Assembly: GCA_021817845.1 (NCBI GenBank)
Contig: JAKAFW010000005.1
Location: 1 to 64,000, forward strand
Direction of reading: 5' to 3'
DNA length: 64,000 nucleotides
From: FEN-1297 sp021817845
GTDB lineage: Bacteria > Bacteroidota > Ignavibacteria > Ignavibacteriales > Ignavibacteriaceae
Part shown: positions 17,350-24,876 of the stretch, piece after piece
How the letters are laid out: every line of letters begins with the position of its first letter
Numbering within the stretch: position 1 is the stretch's first letter
Position numbers and translations under genes: made by a program
Notes under the pieces: generated by a model
What the model was told of the DNA's origin: nothing
Database searches by the model: none
The model's input: the letters and a program-made list of their open reading frames with translations, nothing else

Positions 17350-17667
17350 ATGTCAAAGCTATTAATATCTCTTGGGATTGGGATAATTGCTGGAATAATC
17401 GATGTAATACCGATGATAATTCAAAAAATTGACAAATATGCGATTATTTCTGCATTTGTTCATTGGATTGTCTTGGGTTTTATCATTTTTTATATTCAAA
17501 TTCCAGTATCATCTTGGCTTAAAGGTATCATTATTGCAGAAGTGACGGCATTACCCATTGTAATACTTGTATTAAAATCTGAACCAAAAAGTGTAATCCC
17601 AATACTGGTAATGTCTGCCATCCTTGGTGCTATTGTTGGTGTAACAACAGCCAAATTTGCTGCCTAA
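17350..17667 (+). CDS. small integral membrane protein, function unknown
   Basis: 105 residues made of four hydrophobic segments (residues ~3-22, 31-52, 58-78 and 83-103) with very short loops. I do not recognise the family. CAAAGGAGAAAAGAA directly precedes the ATG, so translation is likely. The gene is AT-rich, unlike the TauE-cytochrome block before it, and comes straight after the cytochrome fragment, which suggests it entered with a different donor segment of the island. About 115 bp of spacer separate it from the DsrE-like gene. Confidence 0.65.
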   Translation: MSKLLISLGIGIIAGIIDVIPMIIQKIDKYAIISAFVHWIVLGFIIFYIQIPVSSWLKGIIIAEVTALPIVILVLKSEPKSVIPILVMSAILGAIVGVTTAKFAA

Positions 17668-17830
17668 TATTGTTGCAGTGCATAACGACTCAATGCACCT
17701 GACCGTGCTTCGCACGGCAAAGATTATCAATGAGAAAAGAAGTTGATTTGAATTTGAATAGAACCATCACCAACTAAATAAAATGGAAATTGCAACTAAA
17801 AATAATTTCACGTTTGGAAGGAGAACTGCC

Positions 17831-18376
17831 ATGAAAAACTTAATTAAAATGTTTTTTGTCATTTTGTTACTAATTGTTTGTTCAAATAATTCTTATGCAC
17901 AAAAGTGGGAATATCCGGTTATCAAAGGATATGGTCCTGTTCATCCATTACCAGATGCGGCAGTACAGCCGGATAAATCTATTGAGTATAAAATTCTATT
18001 CGACATTACAATAGCAGCAAATAGTAAAGATAAGGTAAACCCAGGGCTAGACCATATTGCCCGCCTAATCAATGTATTTGCTTCCGCAGGTATGATGCCA
18101 AACAAGATGAAACTTGTGGCGGTTATTCATGGAGACTCTGCCCCAATTGTTTTGAAAAATGATATTTTCAAATCGAAATATGGAGTAGATAATCCTAATA
18201 TCAAATTATTAACCGATTTAAAGAAAAACGGAGTGGTATTATATGTATGCGGTCAAGCCCTGGCTGATAACAACTTCAAACACGAGTGGGTAAATCCTAA
18301 TATTTCTATTGCGCTTTCTGCTCTTACCGTTGTTCCCACTTATCAATTAATGGGATACGCATTGATGGCATGGTAA
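17831..18376 (+). CDS. exported DsrE-family protein
   Basis: 181 residues from the ATG at 17831, chosen because GAAGGAGAACTGCC precedes it and a clean signal peptide follows (MKNLIKMFFVILLLIVCSNN, cleavage after SYA). A longer frame starts at 17783. The mature part reads EYKILFDITIAANSKDKVNP, HIARLINVFASAGM, KLVAVIHGDSAP, and near the end GVVLYVCGQALADNNF and ISIALSALTVVPTYQLMGYA: the DsrE/DsrF alpha-beta fold with its single conserved Cys in the V-C-G-Q-A loop. DsrE-type proteins carry or trap sulfane sulfur. Export to the periplasm fits the company of TsdA, whose gene follows. Confidence 0.85.
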   Translation: MKNLIKMFFVILLLIVCSNNSYAQKWEYPVIKGYGPVHPLPDAAVQPDKSIEYKILFDITIAANSKDKVNPGLDHIARLINVFASAGMMPNKMKLVAVIHGDSAPIVLKNDIFKSKYGVDNPNIKLLTDLKKNGVVLYVCGQALADNNFKHEWVNPNISIALSALTVVPTYQLMGYALMAW

Positions 18377-18419
18377 AATCATAAAACTGTTAAAAAAAAT
18401 ATTCTTAAGGAGGGATTAT

Positions 18420-18455
18420 ATGGCTTTTTATCCAATGAGAAAGGAGATGCAATGA
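18420..18455 (+). CDS. putative 11-codon leader ORF before tsdA
   Basis: ATG at 18420 is preceded by a strong AAGGAGGG (18407-18414) and encodes MAFYPMRKEMQ, ending in a TGA that overlaps the tsdA start (ATGA at 18452). The tsdA gene has its own AAGGAG (18441-18446) inside this mini-ORF. It may serve translational coupling; it could also be a chance remnant of an older start. Confidence 0.35.
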   Translation: MAFYPMRKEMQ

Positions 18456-19297
18456 AAAAGTCAGAGATAAAGTTTGGTCTAGTAGTAGTAATTACATTCG
18501 CTGTCATTGGAGCAGCTGTCTCTCTTATCTTCAGCAGATTTATCGATTTCGGCAGCAGCAAGACAATCGAGACATCTGCCCAAAAGACAAAACCAATAGG
18601 CGGTACTGTTTCTTTTAATCCCCCTTTGCTTCAGGATGCGCCGGCAGAGATAAAAGACGCAGTTATGCTCGGTTACAACATCATGATGAACACACAGAAA
18701 TATGCAGCCGGATATGTAGGTAACAAGCTCAACTGTACAAACTGCCACTTCAACGGTGGAATTACAGAAGGCGGCAGGAATGGGGGACTTTCACTCGTTG
18801 GAGTAGCGGTAACATATCCAAGATACAGAAAGGGACAAAACTATTCCGAGGATATCGTTACACGGACTAACGATTGTTTTGAAAGGAGCATGAATGGAAA
18901 ACCTTTGCCTTCTTACAGCAAGGAAATGACAGCCATTGTTACCTACTATCAATGGATATCCAATGGGCTGCCTATATATGCGAATATTCCATGGCTGGGC
19001 ATAGAGTATATTAAAAGTACTCATACACCTAACCCAGCAAACGGAAAACAGATTTTTGCTCAAAATTGCGCTGTGTGTCATGGCAATAACGGACAGGGAA
19101 CTCAGGTTGTACCACCTCTCTGGGGCAACGATTCATTTAATGACGGCGCCGGTATGGATAAACTGAAGGATATTGCAGCCTTTACCCTGAATAATATGCC
19201 GATGACCAATCCCAAACTTACTGATGAAGACGCTCTTGACGTGGCAGCATTCATTATAAATCAACCACGCCCTCACTTTGCAGCAAAGAAAAAATAG
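18452..19297 (+). CDS. tsdA: thiosulfate dehydrogenase-type diheme cytochrome c (TsdA family)
   Basis: 281 residues. One N-terminal membrane anchor (8-28) leaves the rest periplasmic. Heme 1 motif CTNCH is at 95-99, followed by TYPRYRKGQNYSEDIVTRTN, then Cys142 in DCFERSMNGKPLP and SYSKEMTAIVTYYQWISNG, the TsdA active-site block in which the Cys is the unusual axial ligand. Heme 2 motif CAVCH is at 206-210 with candidate Met ligands at 249 and 251 (NNMPM). TsdA joins two thiosulfates into tetrathionate and releases two electrons; some members run in reverse as tetrathionate reductases. Genes for a CydA-like cytochrome c and a diheme partner follow at once, so those are the likely electron partners. 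Confidence 0.9.
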   Translation: MKKSEIKFGLVVVITFAVIGAAVSLIFSRFIDFGSSKTIETSAQKTKPIGGTVSFNPPLLQDAPAEIKDAVMLGYNIMMNTQKYAAGYVGNKLNCTNCHFNGGITEGGRNGGLSLVGVAVTYPRYRKGQNYSEDIVTRTNDCFERSMNGKPLPSYSKEMTAIVTYYQWISNGLPIYANIPWLGIEYIKSTHTPNPANGKQIFAQNCAVCHGNNGQGTQVVPPLWGNDSFNDGAGMDKLKDIAAFTLNNMPMTNPKLTDEDALDVAAFIINQPRPHFAAKKK

Positions 19298-19306
19298 GAG
19301 GAGTTT

Positions 19307-20671
19307 ATGCAATTTCCCATTTTTCAGGTGCCATATTTAGGCAACGGCATGACAATCGCATTGGATGCAGTGCTGCATGTGATTATAAGCCACGGGCTGG
19401 CTATCGGCGCAATAACACTCATCGTAATAAGTGAATACTTTGGCTTCAGGAAGTCTTCCAAAGACTGGGAAAACTTTGCAAAGAATTTTCTGAAGTTTAC
19501 CATTATAGTCATTACAGGAGTCGGGGCAGTAACCGGAGCTGGAATATGGCTTATTACCAGCGCTCTGGCACCAAATGGCATAGGATCTATGTTGCGAATA
19601 TTTTTCTGGCCGTGGTTTATTGAATGGATAGTCTTCACGTTAGAGGTAATCGTCCTTCTTATTTATTACTTTACCTGGGATAAGTGGACAGGCGAAAGAA
19701 AAAAACAGCATATATATCTTGGCGTAAGCTATATTATTTTTTCTCTTTCCTCCGCCTTTTTGATTACCGGTATACTTGGCTTCATGCTTACGCCCGATGG
19801 CTGGCCATGGAACAAAAGTTTCCTGTCAGCATTTTTCAATCCGAGTTTTCTTCCTCAATTGTTATTAAGGGCAAGCATGGCTTTTGCGCTCGGCGCCGTG
19901 TTCTCTATGGCATTTCTCATTATTACACGCAGGGAAAATGTTTTTCGCAAAGATGCCCTTCGCTTTTTCGGGAAGGTTTCCTTTATTTCATTTTCTGCCG
20001 CGGTTATATTCACATGGTGGTATTTTTCCGTAGTTCCATCGGCATTCAAAACACACATGGTCTTCTCCGTCCTCACTCCCAGGTTTTCTCAGCAACCAGA
20101 AATCTTCTATGCAATGAATGCCATAGGTACATTTATCTTGTTCCTGTTTGCCCTGTTTGCACTAAAGGGTTCCGTTTCTTTTTCAAGGATTTTTATCGTC
20201 CCGGTACTCTTACTCTGCATGGGTTTTGTGACGGAATTTGAAAGGGCACGGGAGTTTATTAGGGGACCCTATCTGATGCCTGGTTACATGTACGCTAATC
20301 AGGTATTACTAAGTGAAAGTCTTTTTTTGGAAAAAGACAGTATGCTGAAAAATGCCTATTGGCACAACATGATTACCGATAAACCTGATGTCATCAATCA
20401 AGGCGCATATCTTTTTGCCCAGAATTGTTCCGCATGCCATACAATAGGCGGGATTAATGATATTCAAGATGGGGTTAAAGAAAGAAGTGAAGATGGCATT
20501 TTTGTCATTCTCCGGCATACGCATGAAATGGTACCCTTTATGCCTCCTTTTTCAGGAACGGAACAGGAACGGCGGATTATGGCGCGCTTTCTCTACCAAC
20601 TGGCAAACGGGAAAATTACAATAGTGGCGCCTTCTCGTTTTGTCCCGGTAAAGGAGGGTGAAAGAAAATGA
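19307..20671 (+). CDS. CydA-like membrane protein with C-terminal cytochrome c domain
   Basis: 454 residues. The first ~130 residues align by eye with subunit I of cytochrome bd: ALDAVLHVIISHGLAIGAIT with His24 at the E. coli His19 position, GAVTGAG, and WFIEWIVFTLEVIVLLIYYF with both acidic residues (Glu106, Glu113) of the bd heme pocket. The b558 ligand region (around 183-195) seems to lack the His, and the long Q-loop is absent. A later block FERAREFIRGPY...GYMYAN recurs in relatives of this kind. A single heme c site CSACH (374-378) with Met412 closes the protein. It probably passes electrons between periplasmic cytochromes, quinones and perhaps oxygen. AGGAGG is upstream; a four-base overlap joins it to the next gene. 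Confidence 0.8.
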   Translation: MQFPIFQVPYLGNGMTIALDAVLHVIISHGLAIGAITLIVISEYFGFRKSSKDWENFAKNFLKFTIIVITGVGAVTGAGIWLITSALAPNGIGSMLRIFFWPWFIEWIVFTLEVIVLLIYYFTWDKWTGERKKQHIYLGVSYIIFSLSSAFLITGILGFMLTPDGWPWNKSFLSAFFNPSFLPQLLLRASMAFALGAVFSMAFLIITRRENVFRKDALRFFGKVSFISFSAAVIFTWWYFSVVPSAFKTHMVFSVLTPRFSQQPEIFYAMNAIGTFILFLFALFALKGSVSFSRIFIVPVLLLCMGFVTEFERAREFIRGPYLMPGYMYANQVLLSESLFLEKDSMLKNAYWHNMITDKPDVINQGAYLFAQNCSACHTIGGINDIQDGVKERSEDGIFVILRHTHEMVPFMPPFSGTEQERRIMARFLYQLANGKITIVAPSRFVPVKEGERK

Positions 20672-22233
20672 ATAGCCTCTTTGACATCCTGCTTAAGAAA
20701 CCCCTTCCCGATGAGTGGCTCCACGGCCTTCTTTTTACCTCTTTTGCTCTGCATATGGTATTCGTCCTTTTAACTATAGGTACAGTCGTCCTTTCCGTTT
20801 ACTATTTTATCGATTCTCAGTGGGGAGGAAAAACAAAGGAGTTGCGATTAGATAAGAGGATTTTAAAAACTTTTATGGCGCATAAAAGCCTCGCCATAGT
20901 TTTGGGAATCGCACCGTTACTGTTAATCCAGGTTGCTTTTACCGTGCCTTTTTTTACGGCAGTTAATTTGCTTGCACCTTTTTGGATACTCATTGTTATA
21001 CTTTTGGTAATTGCATTTCTCTCTTTTGATACTTTAGGACACAAAATAAATGTTCATCCTTATCTCCATACGATTCTTGGCATTATTGCACTTGTCTTTC
21101 TTCTTGCAGTTCCAGCTATATTCGTTGCTGTACTGGTGACGACAGAGAATCCTGATAAGTGGATAACAATAATCACTCACGGGTATAAATTAAACGGCTC
21201 GCTGGCACACCTTTGGCTGTTCAGATATTTACATGTTCTTGGAGCTGCTCTTGTGTTCGGAGCAGCATTTCATTATTTCTTCTCAACAAAGGATGAAACA
21301 GAAAAGAGATCACTGCTTAAATGGATTGTGGGTGGGATTCTGCTTCAGATTATCCTCGGCATAATCCTCTACACCTCTTTATTAGGAAAGCCTGATTTCA
21401 TCGCCAATGTTTTCTTATTTATCGGCGTCATTGGAACCGCTTTATTGTTATGGGTAATTTATCTCGGTATGGATAAAAAGAGCACTTTAAATATGGGGAC
21501 AGTACTACCTCTTTTAATGCTCATACTTGTGCCGATGCTTTTAACAAGGCAGTTTATTCAAGATAAGAATTTTGTGCCCTTTGAAAAACAGTTGCAGGCA
21601 AACACTCAAGCTTATCAAAAGGTGATGCAGCCCTATAACCGGGAAGCCCTTAACAAATATCAATCCGATATAAATATCGTCTATGATAATGGAGGAACGA
21701 TCTATTTAAAAAGTTGCGCCTTCTGTCACGGAGAAAAGGCGGATGGTAACGGCTCAGAAGCAAAAAACCTTGCAATCCTTCCTGAAGACATATCGGCTAT
21801 CAGAACGACCCGTCGTTATCTTCACAAAATTCTTGCCGGAGGGGTTACCGGCTCTGCCATGCCTTACTTTACTGTGTTTGACAGGTATAAATTAGATAGC
21901 CTAATTAATTATCTTGATAAAAAGTATCATGTGTTAAGCTTACCCGAACCTCTTCCTGTTAAAATCTCTGACGCAACATTACAGCAGTCCCGGAAAATTT
22001 ATGATGAAACATGCTCTCAATGTCATGGAATTGACGGCAGGGGTTCAACGCTTTCAAAAGGTTTTCAGCCGCCACCTCCGGACTTTACCGTTTACAACCT
22101 ATCGCCTGAAAGGGCTTTCGACGTCATAACAAATGGTTATCCTGGAACTGTGATGTTTCCATTTAGTAACCTGCCGGAAGATGTCCGCTGGGGATTGGTA
22201 AAAATTATTAATGACAAGAGAATAAAATTATAA
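20668..22233 (+). CDS. membrane protein with C-terminal diheme cytochrome c region
   Basis: 521 residues. About eight helices span residues 20-295, with conserved-looking His at 29, 72, 130, 134, 181, 189 and 202 that could bind heme b. A periplasmic tail then holds two heme c motifs, CAFCH (350-354) and CSQCH (449-453), each followed by a short class I cytochrome fold. The start overlaps the CydA-like gene by four bases (ATGA), so the two products very likely form one complex in the place of a bd oxidase subunit pair. Its last codons are duplicated at 22881, beyond dedA, and a relative of its last heme domain survives as a fragment at 17272. It does not look like CydB. Confidence 0.8.
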   Translation: MNSLFDILLKKPLPDEWLHGLLFTSFALHMVFVLLTIGTVVLSVYYFIDSQWGGKTKELRLDKRILKTFMAHKSLAIVLGIAPLLLIQVAFTVPFFTAVNLLAPFWILIVILLVIAFLSFDTLGHKINVHPYLHTILGIIALVFLLAVPAIFVAVLVTTENPDKWITIITHGYKLNGSLAHLWLFRYLHVLGAALVFGAAFHYFFSTKDETEKRSLLKWIVGGILLQIILGIILYTSLLGKPDFIANVFLFIGVIGTALLLWVIYLGMDKKSTLNMGTVLPLLMLILVPMLLTRQFIQDKNFVPFEKQLQANTQAYQKVMQPYNREALNKYQSDINIVYDNGGTIYLKSCAFCHGEKADGNGSEAKNLAILPEDISAIRTTRRYLHKILAGGVTGSAMPYFTVFDRYKLDSLINYLDKKYHVLSLPEPLPVKISDATLQQSRKIYDETCSQCHGIDGRGSTLSKGFQPPPPDFTVYNLSPERAFDVITNGYPGTVMFPFSNLPEDVRWGLVKIINDKRIKL

Positions 22234-22255
22234 ACAAAATCTCACTTAAAAAGAG
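22196..22255 (+). repeat. left copy of a ~58-bp direct duplication flanking dedA
   Basis: Covers the last 13 codons of the diheme membrane cytochrome gene plus its 3' spacer (TGGTAAAAATTATTAATGAC and on through CAAAATCTCACT). It is repeated with few changes at 22881-22938. Confidence 0.85.
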
Positions 22256-22261
22256 AAGACA

Positions 22262-22876
22262 ATGAATAGCCTGCTTGTCACGGCTCACCCCTACATCGTC
22301 CAGTACGGTTACGGCGCGCTTTTCGCCGTGCTGTTCGTCGAGTCGTTTGGATTGCCGTTGCCGGGCGAGACGTTTCTGGTCGCCGCGTCGTTCCTCGCCG
22401 TACAGGGTCAGCTCAACATCTGGCTCGTGGGTCTGACGGCATGGGCAGCGGCGGTGCTGGGCGACAACGTTGGCTATGCCATCGGTCGCTTCGGTGGACG
22501 CAGGCTGGTGGCCCGCTACGGCGCACGCATAGGCATCAGCGCCGAGCGGCTGAAAAAGACGGAGCGTTTTTTCGCGCATTACGGTCCGGAAGTTGTCATC
22601 ATCGCGCGTTTCTTCCCGGTGCTGCGGCAACTCAACGGCATAGTTGCGGGCAGTACCGGAATGGACTGGAAACGTTTCGTATTCTACAACGCACTAGGCG
22701 GGCTCCTTTGGGTTGGCGCATGGAGTTCGGGCGTCTACTATTTCGGTCATCAAATTGAAGTGTGGCTGCTACGGGTTCATAAGGCAGGATTGTGGCTGGC
22801 CAGTGCGCTGGCGCTGACCCTGCTCGTCGTAGCAGCCTACCGGGCAATTTCCAAACGATTGCACAGCCGACGCTGA
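22262..22876 (+). CDS. DedA-family membrane protein
   Basis: 204 residues with the DedA (VTT/SNARE-associated) layout: a re-entrant helix with the acidic motif FVESFGLPLPGETFLVAASF near 28-47, then DNVGYAIGRFGGRRLVARYG and the second half-motif FFARFFPVLRQLNGIVAGST-like sequence (IIARFFPVLRQLNGIVAGS) near 115-133. DedA proteins act in membrane homeostasis, several as undecaprenyl-phosphate or phospholipid flippases. Its base composition is far more GC-rich than both neighbours, and it lies exactly between two copies of a ~58-bp sequence derived from the end of the upstream gene, so it was inserted later than the rest of the operon. Only a weak ribosome site (AGAGAAGAC) precedes the ATG. Confidence 0.88.
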   Translation: MNSLLVTAHPYIVQYGYGALFAVLFVESFGLPLPGETFLVAASFLAVQGQLNIWLVGLTAWAAAVLGDNVGYAIGRFGGRRLVARYGARIGISAERLKKTERFFAHYGPEVVIIARFFPVLRQLNGIVAGSTGMDWKRFVFYNALGGLLWVGAWSSGVYYFGHQIEVWLLRVHKAGLWLASALALTLLVVAAYRAISKRLHSRR

Positions 22877-22880
22877 GGCC

Positions 22881-22938
22881 TGGTAAAAATTATTAATGAC
22901 AAAAGAATAAAATAACAAACAAAATTTCACTAAATAAG
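22881..22938 (+). repeat. right copy of the ~58-bp direct duplication flanking dedA
   Basis: TGGTAAAAATTATTAATGAC, then AAAAGAATAAAATAACAAAC and AAAATTTCACTAAATAAGGA. It matches 22196-22255 with a few substitutions and small gaps and supplies the ribosome site of the PQQ-type gene that starts at 22948. Confidence 0.85.
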
Positions 22939-22947
22939 GAGTAAGCT

Positions 22948-24453
22948 ATGAAAATCAATGAGAACTTTATATTAACCTCGCTGTTAGTCATACTCACGTA
23001 TACAAATATTATGGCTCAGTCACATACATATAATAAAGTACCGATGCAAGAAGGCGGGCCTTATGACCTTGTATATTATCCTGAAAATCAGCCCGATCCG
23101 GCTGACGCGGCATTTTTTCCTCATCAGTTCACCCAGGCTTATGCAAATGCTGCTCATAATGCGGCATTTGATGTTGTGGACGGAGCTCCTGAATGGATAA
23201 AAAAGGGGATAACATGGCAATTTCCCGAAGCTCGCGCCTGGCCATTGAGTGAGGAGAATGCTTTTAATGTGGAAGTTTTTGGTGACAAAAGCAGTTTGTC
23301 CGTTATTACACAATTCAATGGCAATGCCCTGGGAGTATCTCCCATAGAGGGCGTAGTATATGCAGAAAGCGACGATTATTTTGTTTATGCAATTAATGCC
23401 AAGACTGGCAAATTAATATGGCGGACAAGTCCCATCGGCAACACTTATATGGGAAATCCTCTGGTGGTGGGCGATAAGGTTTATGTCTCTGCCGGAAATG
23501 CGGGATTCAATTTTTCCAATGTGCAAGCTTATAAAATGACAGGTATGACAATCAGAGGCGGCGGAATTAGCTATAACGGAATAATAGCTCTTGATAAAAA
23601 AACAGGTAGATTCTTATGGTTTTTCAGCACTAAAGGCGGCGCTATGCCCACGCCCGCTTATGATAAAGACAGGCTGTTTATAGCTACCGGAGACGGCACG
23701 GCTTATTGTATTAATGCCGAAACAGGTAAAAAAATCTGGGAAAATAAGTTAGGCGGAATGGCAAATATGTCAAGCTGTGCTGTTTATGAAGATAAAGTTT
23801 ATGTGTCAATGTCACTTAAATCTTATATTTATTGTCTTGATGCGCAAACAGGTAAAGTGATCTGGCAGGGTACTATTCCCGGGGCGACAAATACAGGCAT
23901 GGGTGATGTCTCGCCTGCGGTTGATGGCGGCGTTGTTGTAATGGATGCAGTTAATAATGGGAAGAAAGTAAAAGGTAATATGACAATAGACACTGGTGTA
24001 AGAGCTTATGACGCTAAGACAGGAAAAGTCCTCTGGACTCATCAAATGGGCAGGGGACCAAAACCTCCGGCATTCAAAGGCGGTATGCCAATGATACATG
24101 AAGGCGTGGTTTATGTCGGTACGCCTGTGAACAGCGTTTATCAGGCGCTTGATCTTAAAACAGGTAATGTGCTCTGGACATGGCAGGTTCCTAATGCCGG
24201 GCCTGCAGGAGCTGGTAGAGGTCCTGCGACATATTATAAAGATGTTCTTTATATATCAACCGGAAGTTTTATTTATGCCGTTAATCCAAAGAACGGGAAG
24301 TTAATCGGGCAAAAGAAAATAGGTGGAAGGTTCGGTATTGTTAATCCGACTATTGTGGGCGGTACAATTTATCTCGGTAATTCATGGGATTGGGTAATCG
24401 CCGTTCCAATATCTGTAGTGAACTCGCACTATCACCCAAAGTCAAACAAATAA
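22948..24453 (+). CDS. exported PQQ-type beta-propeller protein
   Basis: 501 residues with a signal peptide ending near NIMAQ (residue 24). Seven copies of the propeller tryptophan-docking motif follow: YAINAKTGKLIW, ALDKKTGRFLW, CINAETGKKIW, CLDAQTGKVIW, AYDAKTGKVLW, ALDLKTGNVLW and a worn last one, YAVNPKNGKLI. Such propellers form quinoprotein dehydrogenases or BamB-like scaffolds. No heme c motif is present, and I cannot confirm the PQQ/Ca ligand set, so an enzyme of periplasmic oxidation is likely but unproven. AAGGAG is 7 bp before the ATG, within the repeated 58-bp sequence. It lies between dedA and a repeat cluster, on the same strand as the sulfur genes. Confidence 0.78.
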   Translation: MKINENFILTSLLVILTYTNIMAQSHTYNKVPMQEGGPYDLVYYPENQPDPADAAFFPHQFTQAYANAAHNAAFDVVDGAPEWIKKGITWQFPEARAWPLSEENAFNVEVFGDKSSLSVITQFNGNALGVSPIEGVVYAESDDYFVYAINAKTGKLIWRTSPIGNTYMGNPLVVGDKVYVSAGNAGFNFSNVQAYKMTGMTIRGGGISYNGIIALDKKTGRFLWFFSTKGGAMPTPAYDKDRLFIATGDGTAYCINAETGKKIWENKLGGMANMSSCAVYEDKVYVSMSLKSYIYCLDAQTGKVIWQGTIPGATNTGMGDVSPAVDGGVVVMDAVNNGKKVKGNMTIDTGVRAYDAKTGKVLWTHQMGRGPKPPAFKGGMPMIHEGVVYVGTPVNSVYQALDLKTGNVLWTWQVPNAGPAGAGRGPATYYKDVLYISTGSFIYAVNPKNGKLIGQKKIGGRFGIVNPTIVGGTIYLGNSWDWVIAVPISVVNSHYHPKSNK

Positions 24454-24501
24454 ACTCATGGAGTGTTATTTACATGTCAAAGAAAATTAAAAATAATAAA
24501 T

Positions 24502-24638
24502 CATAGCGCGACAAGTCGCAATTTTGAATTATGAATGTTGAACCTTGCCTACCGGCAGGTTTTGAATGAAACGCAATGAAATTTATCATAAAAAAATATC
24601 TTGACATAAAAAACAAAGATTTAAAAGTCAATACTATA
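24502..24638 (+). repeat. dispersed intergenic repeat, copy B
   Basis: CATAGCGCGACAAGTCGCAA (a compensated variant of the GCGGC/GCCGC hairpin), then ATTTTGAATTATGAATGTTG, the 17-bp palindromic insert CCTTGCCTACCGGCAGG (24543-24559), TTTTGAATGAAACGCAATGA and the TTGACATAAAAAACAAAGAT...CAATACTATA core. Confidence 0.88.
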
Positions 24639-24665
24639 AATAGCTCAGGTACACGAATTGAACAT

Positions 24666-24748
24666 GGGATATCTCAGTCGATGACTCCTTCGATATGACA
24701 GAAAAAATAGTTGTCATTTCGAATCCGGCTTTAGCCGGTGAGAAATCC
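24666..24748. repeat. GTCATTTCGA-type inverted repeat
   Basis: GGGATATCTC...CGATATGACA on the left mirrors TTGTCATTTCGAATCCGGCT...GAGAAATCCC on the right, making an imperfect ~80-bp palindrome between repeat copies B and C. Closely related sequence, including GTCATTTCGAATCCGGCTT and GGTGAGAAATCCC, occurs inside the MITE-like element at 50426-50680. Confidence 0.7.
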
Positions 24749-24864
24749 CATAGCGCGGCAAGCTTGCCTACCGGCAGGCCACAATGGAATACGTATGATG
24801 GAATATGGAAAATCATTTCAAATATTTTGACATAAAAAACGAAAATTTAAACATAATATCTATA
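24749..24864 (+). repeat. dispersed intergenic repeat, copy C
   Basis: CATAGCGCGGCAAGCTTGCC with the TACCGGCAGG palindrome, then the alternative middle part ATGGAATACGTATGATGGAA...AAAATCATTTCA seen also in copy E, then ATTTTGACATAAAAAACGAA. It ends 12 bp before the start codon of the outer-membrane protein gene at 24877, so it supplies the whole 5' leader of that gene. Confidence 0.85.
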
Positions 24865-24876
24865 AGGAGTTTTCAT

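Noticed and set aside
19684..20241. 185-codon plus-strand frame in another phase
   Set aside because: Lies wholly within the CydA-like gene and has no signal, motif or ribosome site.
24634..24816. 60-codon minus frame
   Set aside because: Falls in the repeat cluster before the barrel gene.
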